Assembly: GCA_007695125.1 (NCBI GenBank)
Contig: REEJ01000171.1
Location: 1-49,175, forward strand
Source of the DNA: Trueperaceae bacterium
GTDB lineage: Bacteria; Deinococcota; Deinococci; Deinococcales; Trueperaceae
Reading direction: 5' to 3'
Length of the DNA: 49,175 bases
Both the position numbers and the translations under genes were made by a program. The notes under the pieces were generated by a model. It was not told the origin of the DNA. It did not search any database and saw nothing but the letters and a program-made list of their open reading frames with translations. Shown here in pieces: positions 17,921 through 27,029 of the stretch (position 1 is the first letter of the stretch; each line of letters opens with the position of its first letter).

Positions 17921-20900
17921 GACGAGCGCCTGGAGTCAGCCGCGGGCACGGCCACCTCGATTCGCGCGACGGTCCCGGTGCGCCCGAACACCTCGCGGCT
18001 GGTGGCGTGGTCGAGGAAGGCCCCTTCGAACGCCTCGACGCTGCCGTCGCGAAGCACCGCCGAGACGCGCGCGTCGCCGGCGTCGAGCCGGTAGACCACC
18101 GGCACGTGGCACATGGTGAACGCCAGCGTGCCGCGCTCGAGCGACAGGTCCTCGTGACCCGCGTGGGTCGTGACGCGGGTCAGGGCGGGCTCGGCCAGGA
18201 ACTCCGTTCGCGGCAACAGCTCTGGGGCGAAGCCCAAGCGCCCCTCGCGCACCTCGACGCCGAGCTCTCCGAGCCGGGCCAGCACGTCCTCCTTGACCTG
18301 ACCCGTCATGCCCGGCTGCTGCGCTCCGGCGTGGGCCGGGGTGTGTGAGTAGGGGTCGAGTGGGACGGCGCCGAAGACCTCGGGCGGCTTGTGGAAGCCG
18401 AGGCCTGCGCGCACGTCGTGATATGCGGCCGCGAGCGCCGCGAGGCGTTCGTGCGGCTCTCCCGCCACCCGGGCACGCTGGTAAGCCTCCTGGACCGCGA
18501 GCAGCAGTTTCGACACCATGTGCCAGTAGATGCTGCCGAGCCCCTCGTACGCGAAGAAGGTGCCGGAGCGGCCCGTGAAGGCGTCATGGTCGAAGACCTC
18601 TTCGAAGGCGCGTGCGACGGCCGAGCCGTGCGCGTCGACGAGGTCGCGCCACGGCTCCTCGCGTGCGAGCTCGGCCAACGCGCGGCGGACGTCCTTGGCG
18701 TTGCGGAACGAGCCGTGGAAGTGCACGTCGCCCTGCTCGTCGCGCACCACGATGCGGCGGTCGCCTCGCTCGAGCAGGGCCGTGAGCAGCGGCGAGGCTG
18801 CCACGCGCTCCGGCGACAGGTGGTTCTTCTGCAAGAAGCCGGGCAGGTCGCGGTCGGGGTACAGCACGTAGCTGTGCTGGTCGGCGCGGTAGAGCGGCCC
18901 GTGCCGCAGGCTGTGCAGCAGCTCCAGGGCCTCCTCGGCCGAGAGCAGGCCGGACGACAGGATCGCGACCTGACCCTCGAGCATCTCGCTCAAGTGCCGC
19001 ACGCCCGCGCGGTCGTCCTCGAGGGCGAGGACGTTGTAGGAGTGGTAGAGCGCGTCGTCGCGGCGATTGGCGCGAAGCGTGTGCTCGAGGTACGCCTGGG
19101 CGAGCTCCAGCAGGCCAGCCACCGTCGCTCCAGGCACCTCGCTCCGCTCGCCCGAGAGGCCGCGCTCGTAGAGGCGCTCGCGGTAGGCGCTGCCGGCGGC
19201 GCCGAGGGCGTCCATGCAGACCCGCCGGCGGCGGTCGTCGAACACCCCTTCGAGCGCGTCCGCGTGCGCGCGCAGGGCGCCGTCGACGGCGCCGAGGAAG
19301 GTCGCGACCTCGCGTGAGACGCTGACGTCGCGGCCAGCCAGCAGGCCCTGCAAGAACACGACGCTGCGGTACAGGTAGGCGGTCGTGACGACCGAGAGTC
19401 CCCGACCCACGAGGGCGTTGTTGGCGTCGTTCCACTCGGGCCGCTGGGTGTTCATCCAGATGCCACCCTCGGGCACGAGGTTCGCGAGCTTGACGAGCAG
19501 CAGGAGCAGCAGCTTCTCGGCCATCGACACGTGGACGACGGCGCCGTCGCGGCCCATGACGAGCCGTGCGTCGGTGCCTCCGCTCGCCACGGCGGCGTCG
19601 ATGCGGCGGTGCCGTTCGTCGTCGAAGTGGATCGTGTCGTAGGGGTCGGCGAGCATGGCCTGGTAGGGGGCGATGCGGTAGGGGACGTCGGCGTGGCTGA
19701 AGACGCGCCGCTCCAGCAACGCCTCGAGCGCGGCCGGGTCGAAGCGCTGCGAGGTCTCGAGCAGCTTCTGGAGGTAGATGACCTGGTGGTCGCTCCAGTA
19801 CCCGATGTTGGCCCACGCATGCCCGGGCTCGGGGACCTCCCACTCGATCCCGTCGCGCGTGACGCGGTACGGGTTGTAGCCGTCGGCGGTGGTGGCGCCG
19901 AGGAACACCGTGACCATGCCGTTCACGAACCCTGGGAACGCGTACGCAAGCGCCTCCCAGTTCTGGAAGATGTCGCGCCAGTTCCCTTGGTAGTCGAGAC
20001 GGAGCCGGCCGGCCTCGTCGCGGACGTTGATGGTGAAGCGGTTCCAGGGGCGGCTGGGATCCCCGTGACGGCGGCTGAACGCGAGCGGCAGGTACGAGCG
20101 GCACAGCCGCTCCAGGTCGGCGGAGCCGCTGCCGGCGGCGTGCTCGACCAGCTCGGGGTACGTCAGCGTCTCGGGCAGGGCCGCCAGGAACGCTGCGTGC
20201 TCGGCGTACGCAGCGCGGTTGCGGGTCCGGATGAACGCCAGCAGGTCGTCGCGCTGCACCCGGTGGTCGTCGACGAACAGGCCGCCGCGCATGACGTTGA
20301 AGAGCACGCTGGCGAGGTGGTGGTCGGCGCTCGCCTGGTCGCCCGTCCACTGCAGGCCGTCTGCGCTCGCGACGAGCGCCTCGAGCGCGTCGGCGCTGCG
20401 CCGCAGGTCGTCCTCGACACGCCCCTCGAGCGCGCCTTCGTCACCTGCGAGCGCGTTCACCAGGGCGACGACGCGGGCGTGGTCCTGGGCGACGTCGGCG
20501 ACGAAGCGCCAGCGCCGCGTGGCGCCGGCCTCCAGCGCCACCTCGGCGTGGACGAGGAAGGCGCCGCGTCGACCACGGACGTCGGTCTCCTCGACCGGCG
20601 TGGCGCCGTGCCTGAACGCGTCGAGCTGGCGCGACGAGAGCAGCCGCCGCCCGCCGCTGAGCCCCAACGCGAAGACGGTGGTCGCCCGCAGCGACTCGCT
20701 CGGCTCGGCCAAGTCGGTGAGGATCGAGCTGAGCGTGAAGAGGCCTAGGCCGCTGCGCGGTTCGAGCTCGTTGCGCTTGTAGGCGTCGACCAGGTTGCTC
20801 ATGCCGGCCTGCATCGCCGCGCTCACGCCGCAGGGCAGCAGGTTCTGGAGGCCATCGACGACGTCGACGACGCAGCGCTCCGAGGCCGTCTCGGTGAGCC

Positions 20901-21390
20901 AGGCGGTGCGCACGAAGCCGAAGGCGTCGCTCCCCCGCCACTCGTACGCGAAGGTGAGCCCCAGATCGAGGTTGACCTCCTCGAACACGACGGCGTGACC
21001 GAGCACGCTCTTGGCGAGCGAACGCTCGACGCGGTAGACGCCGCGGCCCCGCTCTGAGAAGGGCTCCCACAGCGAGGTGTGGCCGCCGCGGCGCACCCGC
21101 AGCACCGTCTTCGGGCCGGTGTGCTCGACGCTCTCGAACAGCCGGTCCTGCGTCACGTAGGGGAACAGCGCCATGTCGGCGTCGACGCGGCCCGCCGTGA
21201 GACCGCCGGTGCTGGCAACGAACATCCACAGGTCCGAGGCGCCGAGGAGGCTCATCAGGAAGGGTGGCATGGCGTCGACGTTGCGGATGCGGTAGAAGCG
21301 CTCGCCACGCAGCGTGGCGTAGCCACCTTCGACCGGTGTGCCGGTCGGATGCTGCGGGCCGTGGCCAAGATGTATGACGGAGTAGGACAT
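17917..21390 (-). CDS. 1157-aa cytoplasmic protein of unassigned family; possible (alpha/alpha)6-barrel glycoside phosphorylase/hydrolase-like enzyme
   Basis: No signal peptide; first structural gene of a coupled operon with GH3 and GH16. Motifs NVDAMPPFLMSLLGASDLWMFVASTGGLTAGR, GNWRDIFQNWEALAYAFPGFVNGMVTVFLGATTADGYNPYRV, NIGYWSDHQVIYLQKLLE, DPYSHTPAHAGAQQPGMTGQVKED. Confidence 0.85.
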   Translation of the reverse strand: MSYSVIHLGHGPQHPTGTPVEGGYATLRGERFYRIRNVDAMPPFLMSLLGASDLWMFVASTGGLTAGRVDADMALFPYVTQDRLFESVEHTGPKTVLRVRRGGHTSLWEPFSERGRGVYRVERSLAKSVLGHAVVFEEVNLDLGLTFAYEWRGSDAFGFVRTAWLTETASERCVVDVVDGLQNLLPCGVSAAMQAGMSNLVDAYKRNELEPRSGLGLFTLSSILTDLAEPSESLRATTVFALGLSGGRRLLSSRQLDAFRHGATPVEETDVRGRRGAFLVHAEVALEAGATRRWRFVADVAQDHARVVALVNALAGDEGALEGRVEDDLRRSADALEALVASADGLQWTGDQASADHHLASVLFNVMRGGLFVDDHRVQRDDLLAFIRTRNRAAYAEHAAFLAALPETLTYPELVEHAAGSGSADLERLCRSYLPLAFSRRHGDPSRPWNRFTINVRDEAGRLRLDYQGNWRDIFQNWEALAYAFPGFVNGMVTVFLGATTADGYNPYRVTRDGIEWEVPEPGHAWANIGYWSDHQVIYLQKLLETSQRFDPAALEALLERRVFSHADVPYRIAPYQAMLADPYDTIHFDDERHRRIDAAVASGGTDARLVMGRDGAVVHVSMAEKLLLLLLVKLANLVPEGGIWMNTQRPEWNDANNALVGRGLSVVTTAYLYRSVVFLQGLLAGRDVSVSREVATFLGAVDGALRAHADALEGVFDDRRRRVCMDALGAAGSAYRERLYERGLSGERSEVPGATVAGLLELAQAYLEHTLRANRRDDALYHSYNVLALEDDRAGVRHLSEMLEGQVAILSSGLLSAEEALELLHSLRHGPLYRADQHSYVLYPDRDLPGFLQKNHLSPERVAASPLLTALLERGDRRIVVRDEQGDVHFHGSFRNAKDVRRALAELAREEPWRDLVDAHGSAVARAFEEVFDHDAFTGRSGTFFAYEGLGSIYWHMVSKLLLAVQEAYQRARVAGEPHERLAALAAAYHDVRAGLGFHKPPEVFGAVPLDPYSHTPAHAGAQQPGMTGQVKEDVLARLGELGVEVREGRLGFAPELLPRTEFLAEPALTRVTTHAGHEDLSLERGTLAFTMCHVPVVYRLDAGDARVSAVLRDGSVEAFEGAFLDHATSREVFGRTGTVARIEVAVPAADSRRSS

Positions 21391-21474
21391 GGTCGTGGTG
21401 ATACCTCCGTGGTGGTGCGAGGCGGGAGGAACGCGGCGGCCGAGCCGGGGATCGGGGTGGTCCCGATCGTTCGA

Positions 21475-22479
21475 TCAGCGCACAGCGCTCGCGACCGATT
21501 GCCGCTCGACCAGTTCCGGGTCGAACCGGTGCACGACCTCCCTCCGCTCGCCGTCGAGGCGTTCGAGCAACAGATCGGCGGCGGCTCGTCCCATCTCGAC
21601 CAGCGGCTGCCGGACCGTGGTCAGGGTCGGCGTCAGATAGCGCGCCAGGAAGACGTCGTCGTAGCCGATGATGGAGATGTCGTCGGGGACCGCATGCCCT
21701 GTCTCTCGCAGGGTGCGCATCGCTCCGGCCGCCATCTGATCGTTGGCGACGAAGATGGCGGTCAGGTCGGGGGCGCGCTCGAGCAGATGTGCCGCCGCCT
21801 CGGCTCCCCCCTCTTCGAGGAAGGTGGACTCGACCACGTAGCGGTCATCGAAGGCGATCCCAGCCGCCACCAGGGCGCGGCGGTAGCCCATCAGGCGGTC
21901 ACGGGCGTCGGCGTAGGAGAGCGGTCCGGCGATGTGCCCGATGTGGCGGTGACCGTGGCGCAGCAAGTGCTCCGTCGCCAGCGAGCCACCGAGTTCGTTG
22001 TCCAAGACGACGCATGACGAGCCGATCTCGGCGACGCTTCGACCGAACACGACGACGGGCGTGTCGCCGTCTCGTGCCAACTCGATGAGCGCTTCGTCGT
22101 CGAGGGCGTCGGACTGGACGATCAGGCCATCGCAGCGGCGTTCGAGCAGGAAGTCGACGGAGGCTCGCTCGAGCGCTGCGGTGGCGTAACCGCTCGACAC
22201 CATCATGTGGATGCCCTCGGCCCGCACGACCTGTTCGACGCCACGGATGAAGGCGCCGAAGTAGGGGCTCGAGATCTCGTTGACGGTGACGCCGATGCCA
22301 CCGGAGCGGTTGGTGGCGAGGCCGCGCGCGAAGGCGTTGGGCTTGAAGCCGAGCGTGGCGATGGCTGCGAGGACGCGTTCACGGGTCGGGTGCGCAACCG
22401 TGGAGGCTCCGTTGAGGACGCGCGATACGGTGGCGATCGACACGCCGGCCAGCCGTGAGACTTCGCGGATCGTTGCCAT
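21475..22479 (-). CDS. LacI family transcriptional regulator
   Basis: MATIREVSRLAGVSIATVSRVLNGASTVAHPTRERVLAAIATLGFKPNAFARGL. Confidence 0.95.
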   Translation of the reverse strand: MATIREVSRLAGVSIATVSRVLNGASTVAHPTRERVLAAIATLGFKPNAFARGLATNRSGGIGVTVNEISSPYFGAFIRGVEQVVRAEGIHMMVSSGYATAALERASVDFLLERRCDGLIVQSDALDDEALIELARDGDTPVVVFGRSVAEIGSSCVVLDNELGGSLATEHLLRHGHRHIGHIAGPLSYADARDRLMGYRRALVAAGIAFDDRYVVESTFLEEGGAEAAAHLLERAPDLTAIFVANDQMAAGAMRTLRETGHAVPDDISIIGYDDVFLARYLTPTLTTVRQPLVEMGRAAADLLLERLDGERREVVHRFDPELVERQSVASAVR

Positions 22480-22534
22480 GCCGCCCTCCCCTCCACTGGC
22501 GTCGACGGGCCAGGTGGTCCGTCGTGTAGAACGA

Positions 22535-22581
22535 TGTAACCGGTTTCAGGAAAGCGTAGCACCCGCCCGCATCAGCGTCAA
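22535..22581 (-). promoter_or_regulatory. Promoter plus LacI-type operator for the beta-glucan operon
   Basis: Minus strand TTGACG (22576-22581), 17 bp, TACGCT (22553-22558), then operator TGAAACCGGTTACA (22535-22548). Confidence 0.75.
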
Positions 22582-22826
22582 CCACATCCTCCGGTGACCG
22601 TGCGACATGCCGTTTCATACGCCGTTCGTCAACCGACCGGTGACCGTGCCGAGCTGGCGAGACGTGACGATCGTGTAGCCGCGGACGCGGCCAGCATCGA
22701 ACCTGCAGCAGCCCACCCGGTCGTCGTCGAGGCGCCGGCGCAGCGCGGCGCCGGTGAGCGGTGCGACCGTGATCACCGCGCCGCCACGCGCGCAGGTTGG
22801 TCCGCTTGGTCTGCGCCGCGCGACGC

Positions 22827-23681
22827 CTACGTCAGCGCACCCTCCGCCAGCACCCGCGCGTGGCCGCCGACCCACACGGTGCCGGACCCGTCCACGTCGA
22901 TGCGGACCCGGCCGTCGCGCCCGACCCGACGGCCCTGCGTGGCGGTGAAGGGCGCGCGCACGCGACCCGTCGCGAGCATCCACTGCGCCACGGACGCGTT
23001 GAGGCTGCCGGTGACGGGGTCCTCGATCAGGTTGCCGTGGTGATCGCTGAACAACGCCCGGACCTCGAGGGCGGCGTCGCCCCCGCCGGGGTACGGCCCC
23101 ACCACCCCGACCTCGACGCGGGTCGGGTGGTGCCGTGCCGGCTCGATGTCGAGGACGGCCTGGGCCGTCTCGAGCAGCACCGCGATCCAGCCGGGGCCGT
23201 TGTCGGCCCAGGCCGCGTCGACGATCGCCGACCGGGGGATGCGCAAGACGGCGGCGAGCTCATCAAGCCGAGCCTCCTCGACGGGCCCACCGCGCAGCAG
23301 CGCCGGCGCGGCGAACGCCAGCGTGTCGCCGGCGACCCTCAGCCGCACCAGGCCCGCCCCGCACTCCTGCACCACCACACCGTCGTCGCGCTTCGGCGTG
23401 CCGCCGGCATGCAGCCAGGCACGACAGGTGCCGAGCGTCGGGTGGCCGGCGAAGGGCATCTCGCGCTCCAGCGTGAAGATGCGCACGCGGTAATCGGCCT
23501 CCGGCGCCGTGGGCGGGAGGAGGAACGTCGTCTCGGACAGGTTCAACCAGCGCGTGATGCGCTGCATCACGTGGGTAGCGAGTTCGCCGTCGCCGTCGCC
23601 CTCAGCGGCGATCACCGCGACCGGGTTCCCCATGAAGACCCGCTCGGAGAACACGTCGACCAGCGTGAAGCGTGGTGGCAT
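22827..23681 (-). CDS. PhzF family isomerase
   Basis: FTLVDVFSERVFMGNPVAVI...NLSETTFLLPP...DYRVRIFTLEREMPFAGHPTLGT. Confidence 0.95.
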   Translation of the reverse strand: MPPRFTLVDVFSERVFMGNPVAVIAAEGDGDGELATHVMQRITRWLNLSETTFLLPPTAPEADYRVRIFTLEREMPFAGHPTLGTCRAWLHAGGTPKRDDGVVVQECGAGLVRLRVAGDTLAFAAPALLRGGPVEEARLDELAAVLRIPRSAIVDAAWADNGPGWIAVLLETAQAVLDIEPARHHPTRVEVGVVGPYPGGGDAALEVRALFSDHHGNLIEDPVTGSLNASVAQWMLATGRVRAPFTATQGRRVGRDGRVRIDVDGSGTVWVGGHARVLAEGALT

Positions 23682-23967
23682 GGTTCAGGCTCCTCTCGAC
23701 GCGCGTTCCACGTACCCCTGATCTGCGTACCTCGGGTGGCCGGACTCGACGAGCGTCGCGGGTGACGACGAGGCGGTCCGCGTACGGGCGGAGGTTCGAC
23801 ACGAGCTGCTCGAACACGGGCACGAGGTCGGGCATCGTGGGCCTCCTGATCACGGATGCGTACCATGGTGCCATGGGACACGATCCGACGCCGGCTGCGA
23901 TGCGACTCGAGCGGGGCACCTGCGAGCACGGCACAGGCGGCAAGCGCAGCGCCGTGACCGCCAGCCG

Positions 23968-24633
23968 GTGGCCGACATGACACCCGACGCACTGCTGCGC
24001 ACGGCGGCCGAACTCGGCGTCGTACCCCTCTTCTACGACCCCGACCTCCCACGCGCCCACGCCACCGTCACCGCCCTCGCAGCCGGCGGAGCGACCATCA
24101 TCGAATACACCCTCCGCGGCCCCGGCGCCGAAACGGTGCTCGCGGCCCTGGTCGCAGACGCCCCCGAAGGCGTGACCATCGGCGCCGGCAGCGTCAACGA
24201 CCTCGCCACCGCCAACCGAGCACTCGACGCCGGCGCCGCGTTCATCGTAGGACCCAACGGCAACCGCGACATCGCCGAACGCTGCCACCACGCCAACGTC
24301 GCCTACGTACCCGGCTGCCTCACCCCCAGCGAGGTCGTGACAGCCGGCACATGGGGCTGCCCCCTCGTGAAGGTCTTCCCCGTCTCCGCCCTCGGCGGCC
24401 CCAGCTACGTACGCGCCCTGCGCGGACCGCTCCCCACCGTGCGCCTGATGGCCACGGGCGGCGTCGGACTCGACGACGTCGACGCCTACCTACGCGCAGG
24501 CGCGGCCTGCGTCGGACTCGGCGGCGACCTGGTGAAACGCGAGTGGCTGGAACACGACGACGGCCGCCGCCTCAGCGAGGCCACCGCCGACGTGCTCGAG
24601 CGCGCACGCGCCGCCCGCGAACAGAAGGGCTGA
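23968..24633 (+). CDS. eda: 2-keto-3-deoxy-6-phosphogluconate / 4-hydroxy-2-oxoglutarate aldolase
   Basis: VVPLFYDPDLPRAHATVTALAAGGATIIEYTLRGPGA...IGAGSVND...VGPNGNRDIAERCHHANVAYVPGCLTPSEV...PLVKVFPVSALGGPSYVRALRGPLPTVRLMATGGV. Confidence 0.92.
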   Translation: MADMTPDALLRTAAELGVVPLFYDPDLPRAHATVTALAAGGATIIEYTLRGPGAETVLAALVADAPEGVTIGAGSVNDLATANRALDAGAAFIVGPNGNRDIAERCHHANVAYVPGCLTPSEVVTAGTWGCPLVKVFPVSALGGPSYVRALRGPLPTVRLMATGGVGLDDVDAYLRAGAACVGLGGDLVKREWLEHDDGRRLSEATADVLERARAAREQKG

Positions 24634-24852
24634 CGAGCATGCGCTCGGGATGAACACGTTCGCGTGGCGCTGGCCGTGAGCGTGGCGCTGGCCGCCGCCC
24701 GGTTGGTCCACATCTACGCCTGCGAGAACGACCGCGGCGTGCCTGGCCGCGGCCAGGTCGCCTGGGCGGACGTCGCTCCCAGCTAGGAGAACGCAACTCA
24801 GTTGACCTAAGTGCGCACGTCACGATGGCCCCAGCCCGCAAGGAGGCCCATC

Positions 24853-25875
24853 GTGACCGACCCCGCCGACATGTGCGCGACCATCCTCGACAGCGTCCAC
24901 GGTCAGCTCTCCATCGACGACGTCTGGACCGTCCACGACGCAAACGGCTTCACCTGGTGGCCCGGTGACGGCGTTCGCCAGCACGTCCGCGCCGAGGGCC
25001 CCGTCGACGTCGACGGCTGCGCTACCTGGTGGCTCAGCATCGAGACGCCAGTGTGGCGCGTCGGCGACGCCGCAGGGATCGTCGCGCTCGAGTGCGCGAT
25101 CGAGGCGCTGCGCGTCCGCGCGTTCGGCGCCGGCGTCGTCACCGACATGGAGGACGGCAGCGTGGCGCTCGTCTCGCGCAGCTACCTCATGCCCGAGACG
25201 GTCCCGGAGCGCTGCTTCCCCCTGGCTGGACTCGGTGCTCTCCAGGCGCGCCTCGCGCTCGACGCCTGGGCCGATGCCGAGGCGCGCGTCGGCGACCACG
25301 CACGCGCGTGGCGCGACGCACGACCCCACCCGATCGGCGGCGAGCGCATCGGTAGCGACGAGATCCTGACGCTCCCCGACACCGCCATGCCTGCCATCGC
25401 ACGGCGCCACGGACACGCCGGCCTGCTCGACATGTGGAGCCGGACCGGCGACGCCCTCGCCACCGCCCTGGGGGGCGAGCCGCACAGTCAGCACGACACG
25501 CTGCTCATGTTCGGCGCCGATCTCGGACGGCTGCAGGCGAGCGTGCTGTGCGGCCTCATGCGAGGCGGACTCGCCGGACCCAGTGTCGCCGTCACGATCA
25601 TCCTCGACGGCCGCTACGGACCACAGGACGGGCGCGCCCTGTGCGAGGCGCTGCAGCGCCTCGCCCTCGAGCCACCATCGCTCGCCTGGACGCTCGGCTC
25701 GTGGGTGCTCCGCGATCGGGTCGACGGTACCGATGGGCTCATGCCCGTCTACGGCGCCTTCTTGCCGATCGGCCTGTTCGAGCCGGCCTACGGCGGCGTG
25801 CTCGGTCACGCGATCGGGTGCTACCTGGGCGACCTTCGGCGCTCCCTGCAGGCCTCGCCCGACCTGCGCCGGTGA
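24853..25875 (+). CDS. Hypothetical protein
   Basis: AGGAGG at 24841-24846 and GTG at 24853; open frame with protein-like composition to 25875. Confidence 0.6.
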   Translation: MTDPADMCATILDSVHGQLSIDDVWTVHDANGFTWWPGDGVRQHVRAEGPVDVDGCATWWLSIETPVWRVGDAAGIVALECAIEALRVRAFGAGVVTDMEDGSVALVSRSYLMPETVPERCFPLAGLGALQARLALDAWADAEARVGDHARAWRDARPHPIGGERIGSDEILTLPDTAMPAIARRHGHAGLLDMWSRTGDALATALGGEPHSQHDTLLMFGADLGRLQASVLCGLMRGGLAGPSVAVTIILDGRYGPQDGRALCEALQRLALEPPSLAWTLGSWVLRDRVDGTDGLMPVYGAFLPIGLFEPAYGGVLGHAIGCYLGDLRRSLQASPDLRR

Positions 25876-25958
25876 CGGCACCATGGCTTGGTTCAGTTCT
25901 GTAACGAACGCACGTGCAGGCGCTCGGCCCCGGCGATCACGCTTCTGGCGCACCAAGA

Positions 25959-25984
25959 GGCCTGCATGGTGATCCATGCAGGCC
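25959..25984 (+). terminator. Perfect hairpin, candidate terminator
   Basis: GGCCTGCATGG-tgat-CCATGCAGGCC between genes; no U-tract. Confidence 0.5.
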
Positions 25985-26037
25985 GTCCCAGATGCGCTTC
26001 GGCGCAGCGGCATGCCGTATGCCAATCTGCGTTGGTA

Positions 26038-26067
26038 TTGACAATGACTACTGTAGATGTATATGGT
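26038..26067 (+). promoter_or_regulatory. Consensus-like promoter giving a leaderless mRNA
   Basis: TTGACA (26038-26043), 18 bp, TATGGT (26062-26067), 6 nt, ATG 26074; unusually AT-rich for the window. Confidence 0.75.
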
Positions 26068-26073
26068 GCGTTC

Positions 26074-26874
26074 ATGCCCGCCACGTTCGACAGCCTCACC
26101 TCGCGCGACGCCGACTGGAACCTCGACGACTTCGTCGACGAGGTCAACGCGGTGCTGCCGGACGTGGTGCCGGACGCTGCGGCGAAGGGCAAGCTCGCCG
26201 TGAACGCGCGGCTGGTGCGTCACTACACCACCGAGGGCGTGCTCCCGCGCCCGCTGAAGGACGGCGTCGAGGCGCGCTACGACACCGACCACCTCGTGCG
26301 CGTGCTCACCCTGCGTCGGCTCCTGGCGGAGGGCTACCCGAGCACCGTCGCAGGCGCCTTCTTGCACGCGCACGACCGTGAGACGCTCGCGCGTTTCCTC
26401 CTGGGTGAGCTCCGGCTCGGGCTCGACCTCGCGCCCGGCGGCCCCACCGCGACGCCGATGCGGTTCACGCACCTGCGGCCGAGCGCGCGCTCGCAGCTCG
26501 ACGCCATGCGGCGCCGCGCCGGTCTGGCGCCGCTCGAGGAGCGCCATGAGGAGCGCGGTGCGCCCCGCGGCGACGACCAGCCAGCGATGTCCGCGCCACC
26601 AGCGCATGCGCTCCATCGGCGCGCGCCCGCAGACCTGTTCGATGACGTCGACGACGTCGACCACGACGTCTTCGAATCGCGCGCCGAGCCGCTCCAACCA
26701 CAGCGTCAGCAGAGCGCGACGGTCTTCACCCGGTACGACCTCCTCGACGGGCTCGAACTGCACGTCCGTCACGATTTCGAGGACCCCACCACCCCGGCGG
26801 CCTGGAACACCCTGCGCGACGCCATCCTGGCGCGCCTCGAGCAGATCGCCCTCGAACGCGTCACCAAGCGCTGA
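26074..26874 (+). CDS. MerR-like transcriptional regulator
   Basis: VNARLVRHYTTEGVLPRPLKDGVEARYDTDHLVRVLTLRRLLAEGYPSTVAGAFL winged-helix MerR pattern. Confidence 0.85.
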   Translation: MPATFDSLTSRDADWNLDDFVDEVNAVLPDVVPDAAAKGKLAVNARLVRHYTTEGVLPRPLKDGVEARYDTDHLVRVLTLRRLLAEGYPSTVAGAFLHAHDRETLARFLLGELRLGLDLAPGGPTATPMRFTHLRPSARSQLDAMRRRAGLAPLEERHEERGAPRGDDQPAMSAPPAHALHRRAPADLFDDVDDVDHDVFESRAEPLQPQRQQSATVFTRYDLLDGLELHVRHDFEDPTTPAAWNTLRDAILARLEQIALERVTKR

Positions 26875-27029
26875 GCACGACACGCAAGCAGCCGCCCCGA
26901 GCATCTGCCGGGCCCGTCACGGCCTCGCGTCGAGCGTCCGTCGGCCCGTCCCAGCCATCGAGCCCGTCCCAGCCATCGCCACACGCAGCGGCCACCCACC
27001 CCTCACCGGCTCCTGGAAGGAGACCCCCC

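Noticed and set aside
15965-18094. 709-aa plus-strand ORF
   Set aside because: Antisense shadow of GH3.
22615-22800. Possible GNAT N-terminal fragment (ITVAPLTGAALRRRLDD) on minus strand
   Set aside because: Too short; similarity is to a generic start motif only.
23712-23837. Possible DUF1801-like fragment (MPDLVPVFEQLVSNLRPYADRLVVTRDARRV) on minus strand
   Set aside because: Only about 30 residues resemble the family; too short to call.
25959-25984. Hairpin as CRISPR-like or mobile-element end
   Set aside because: Single copy, no flanking repeats or direct duplications; a terminator-like role is simpler.
24820-26904. 694-aa minus-strand ORF
   Set aside because: Shadow of the hypothetical and MerR-like genes on plus, which have RBS/promoter signals and an HTH.
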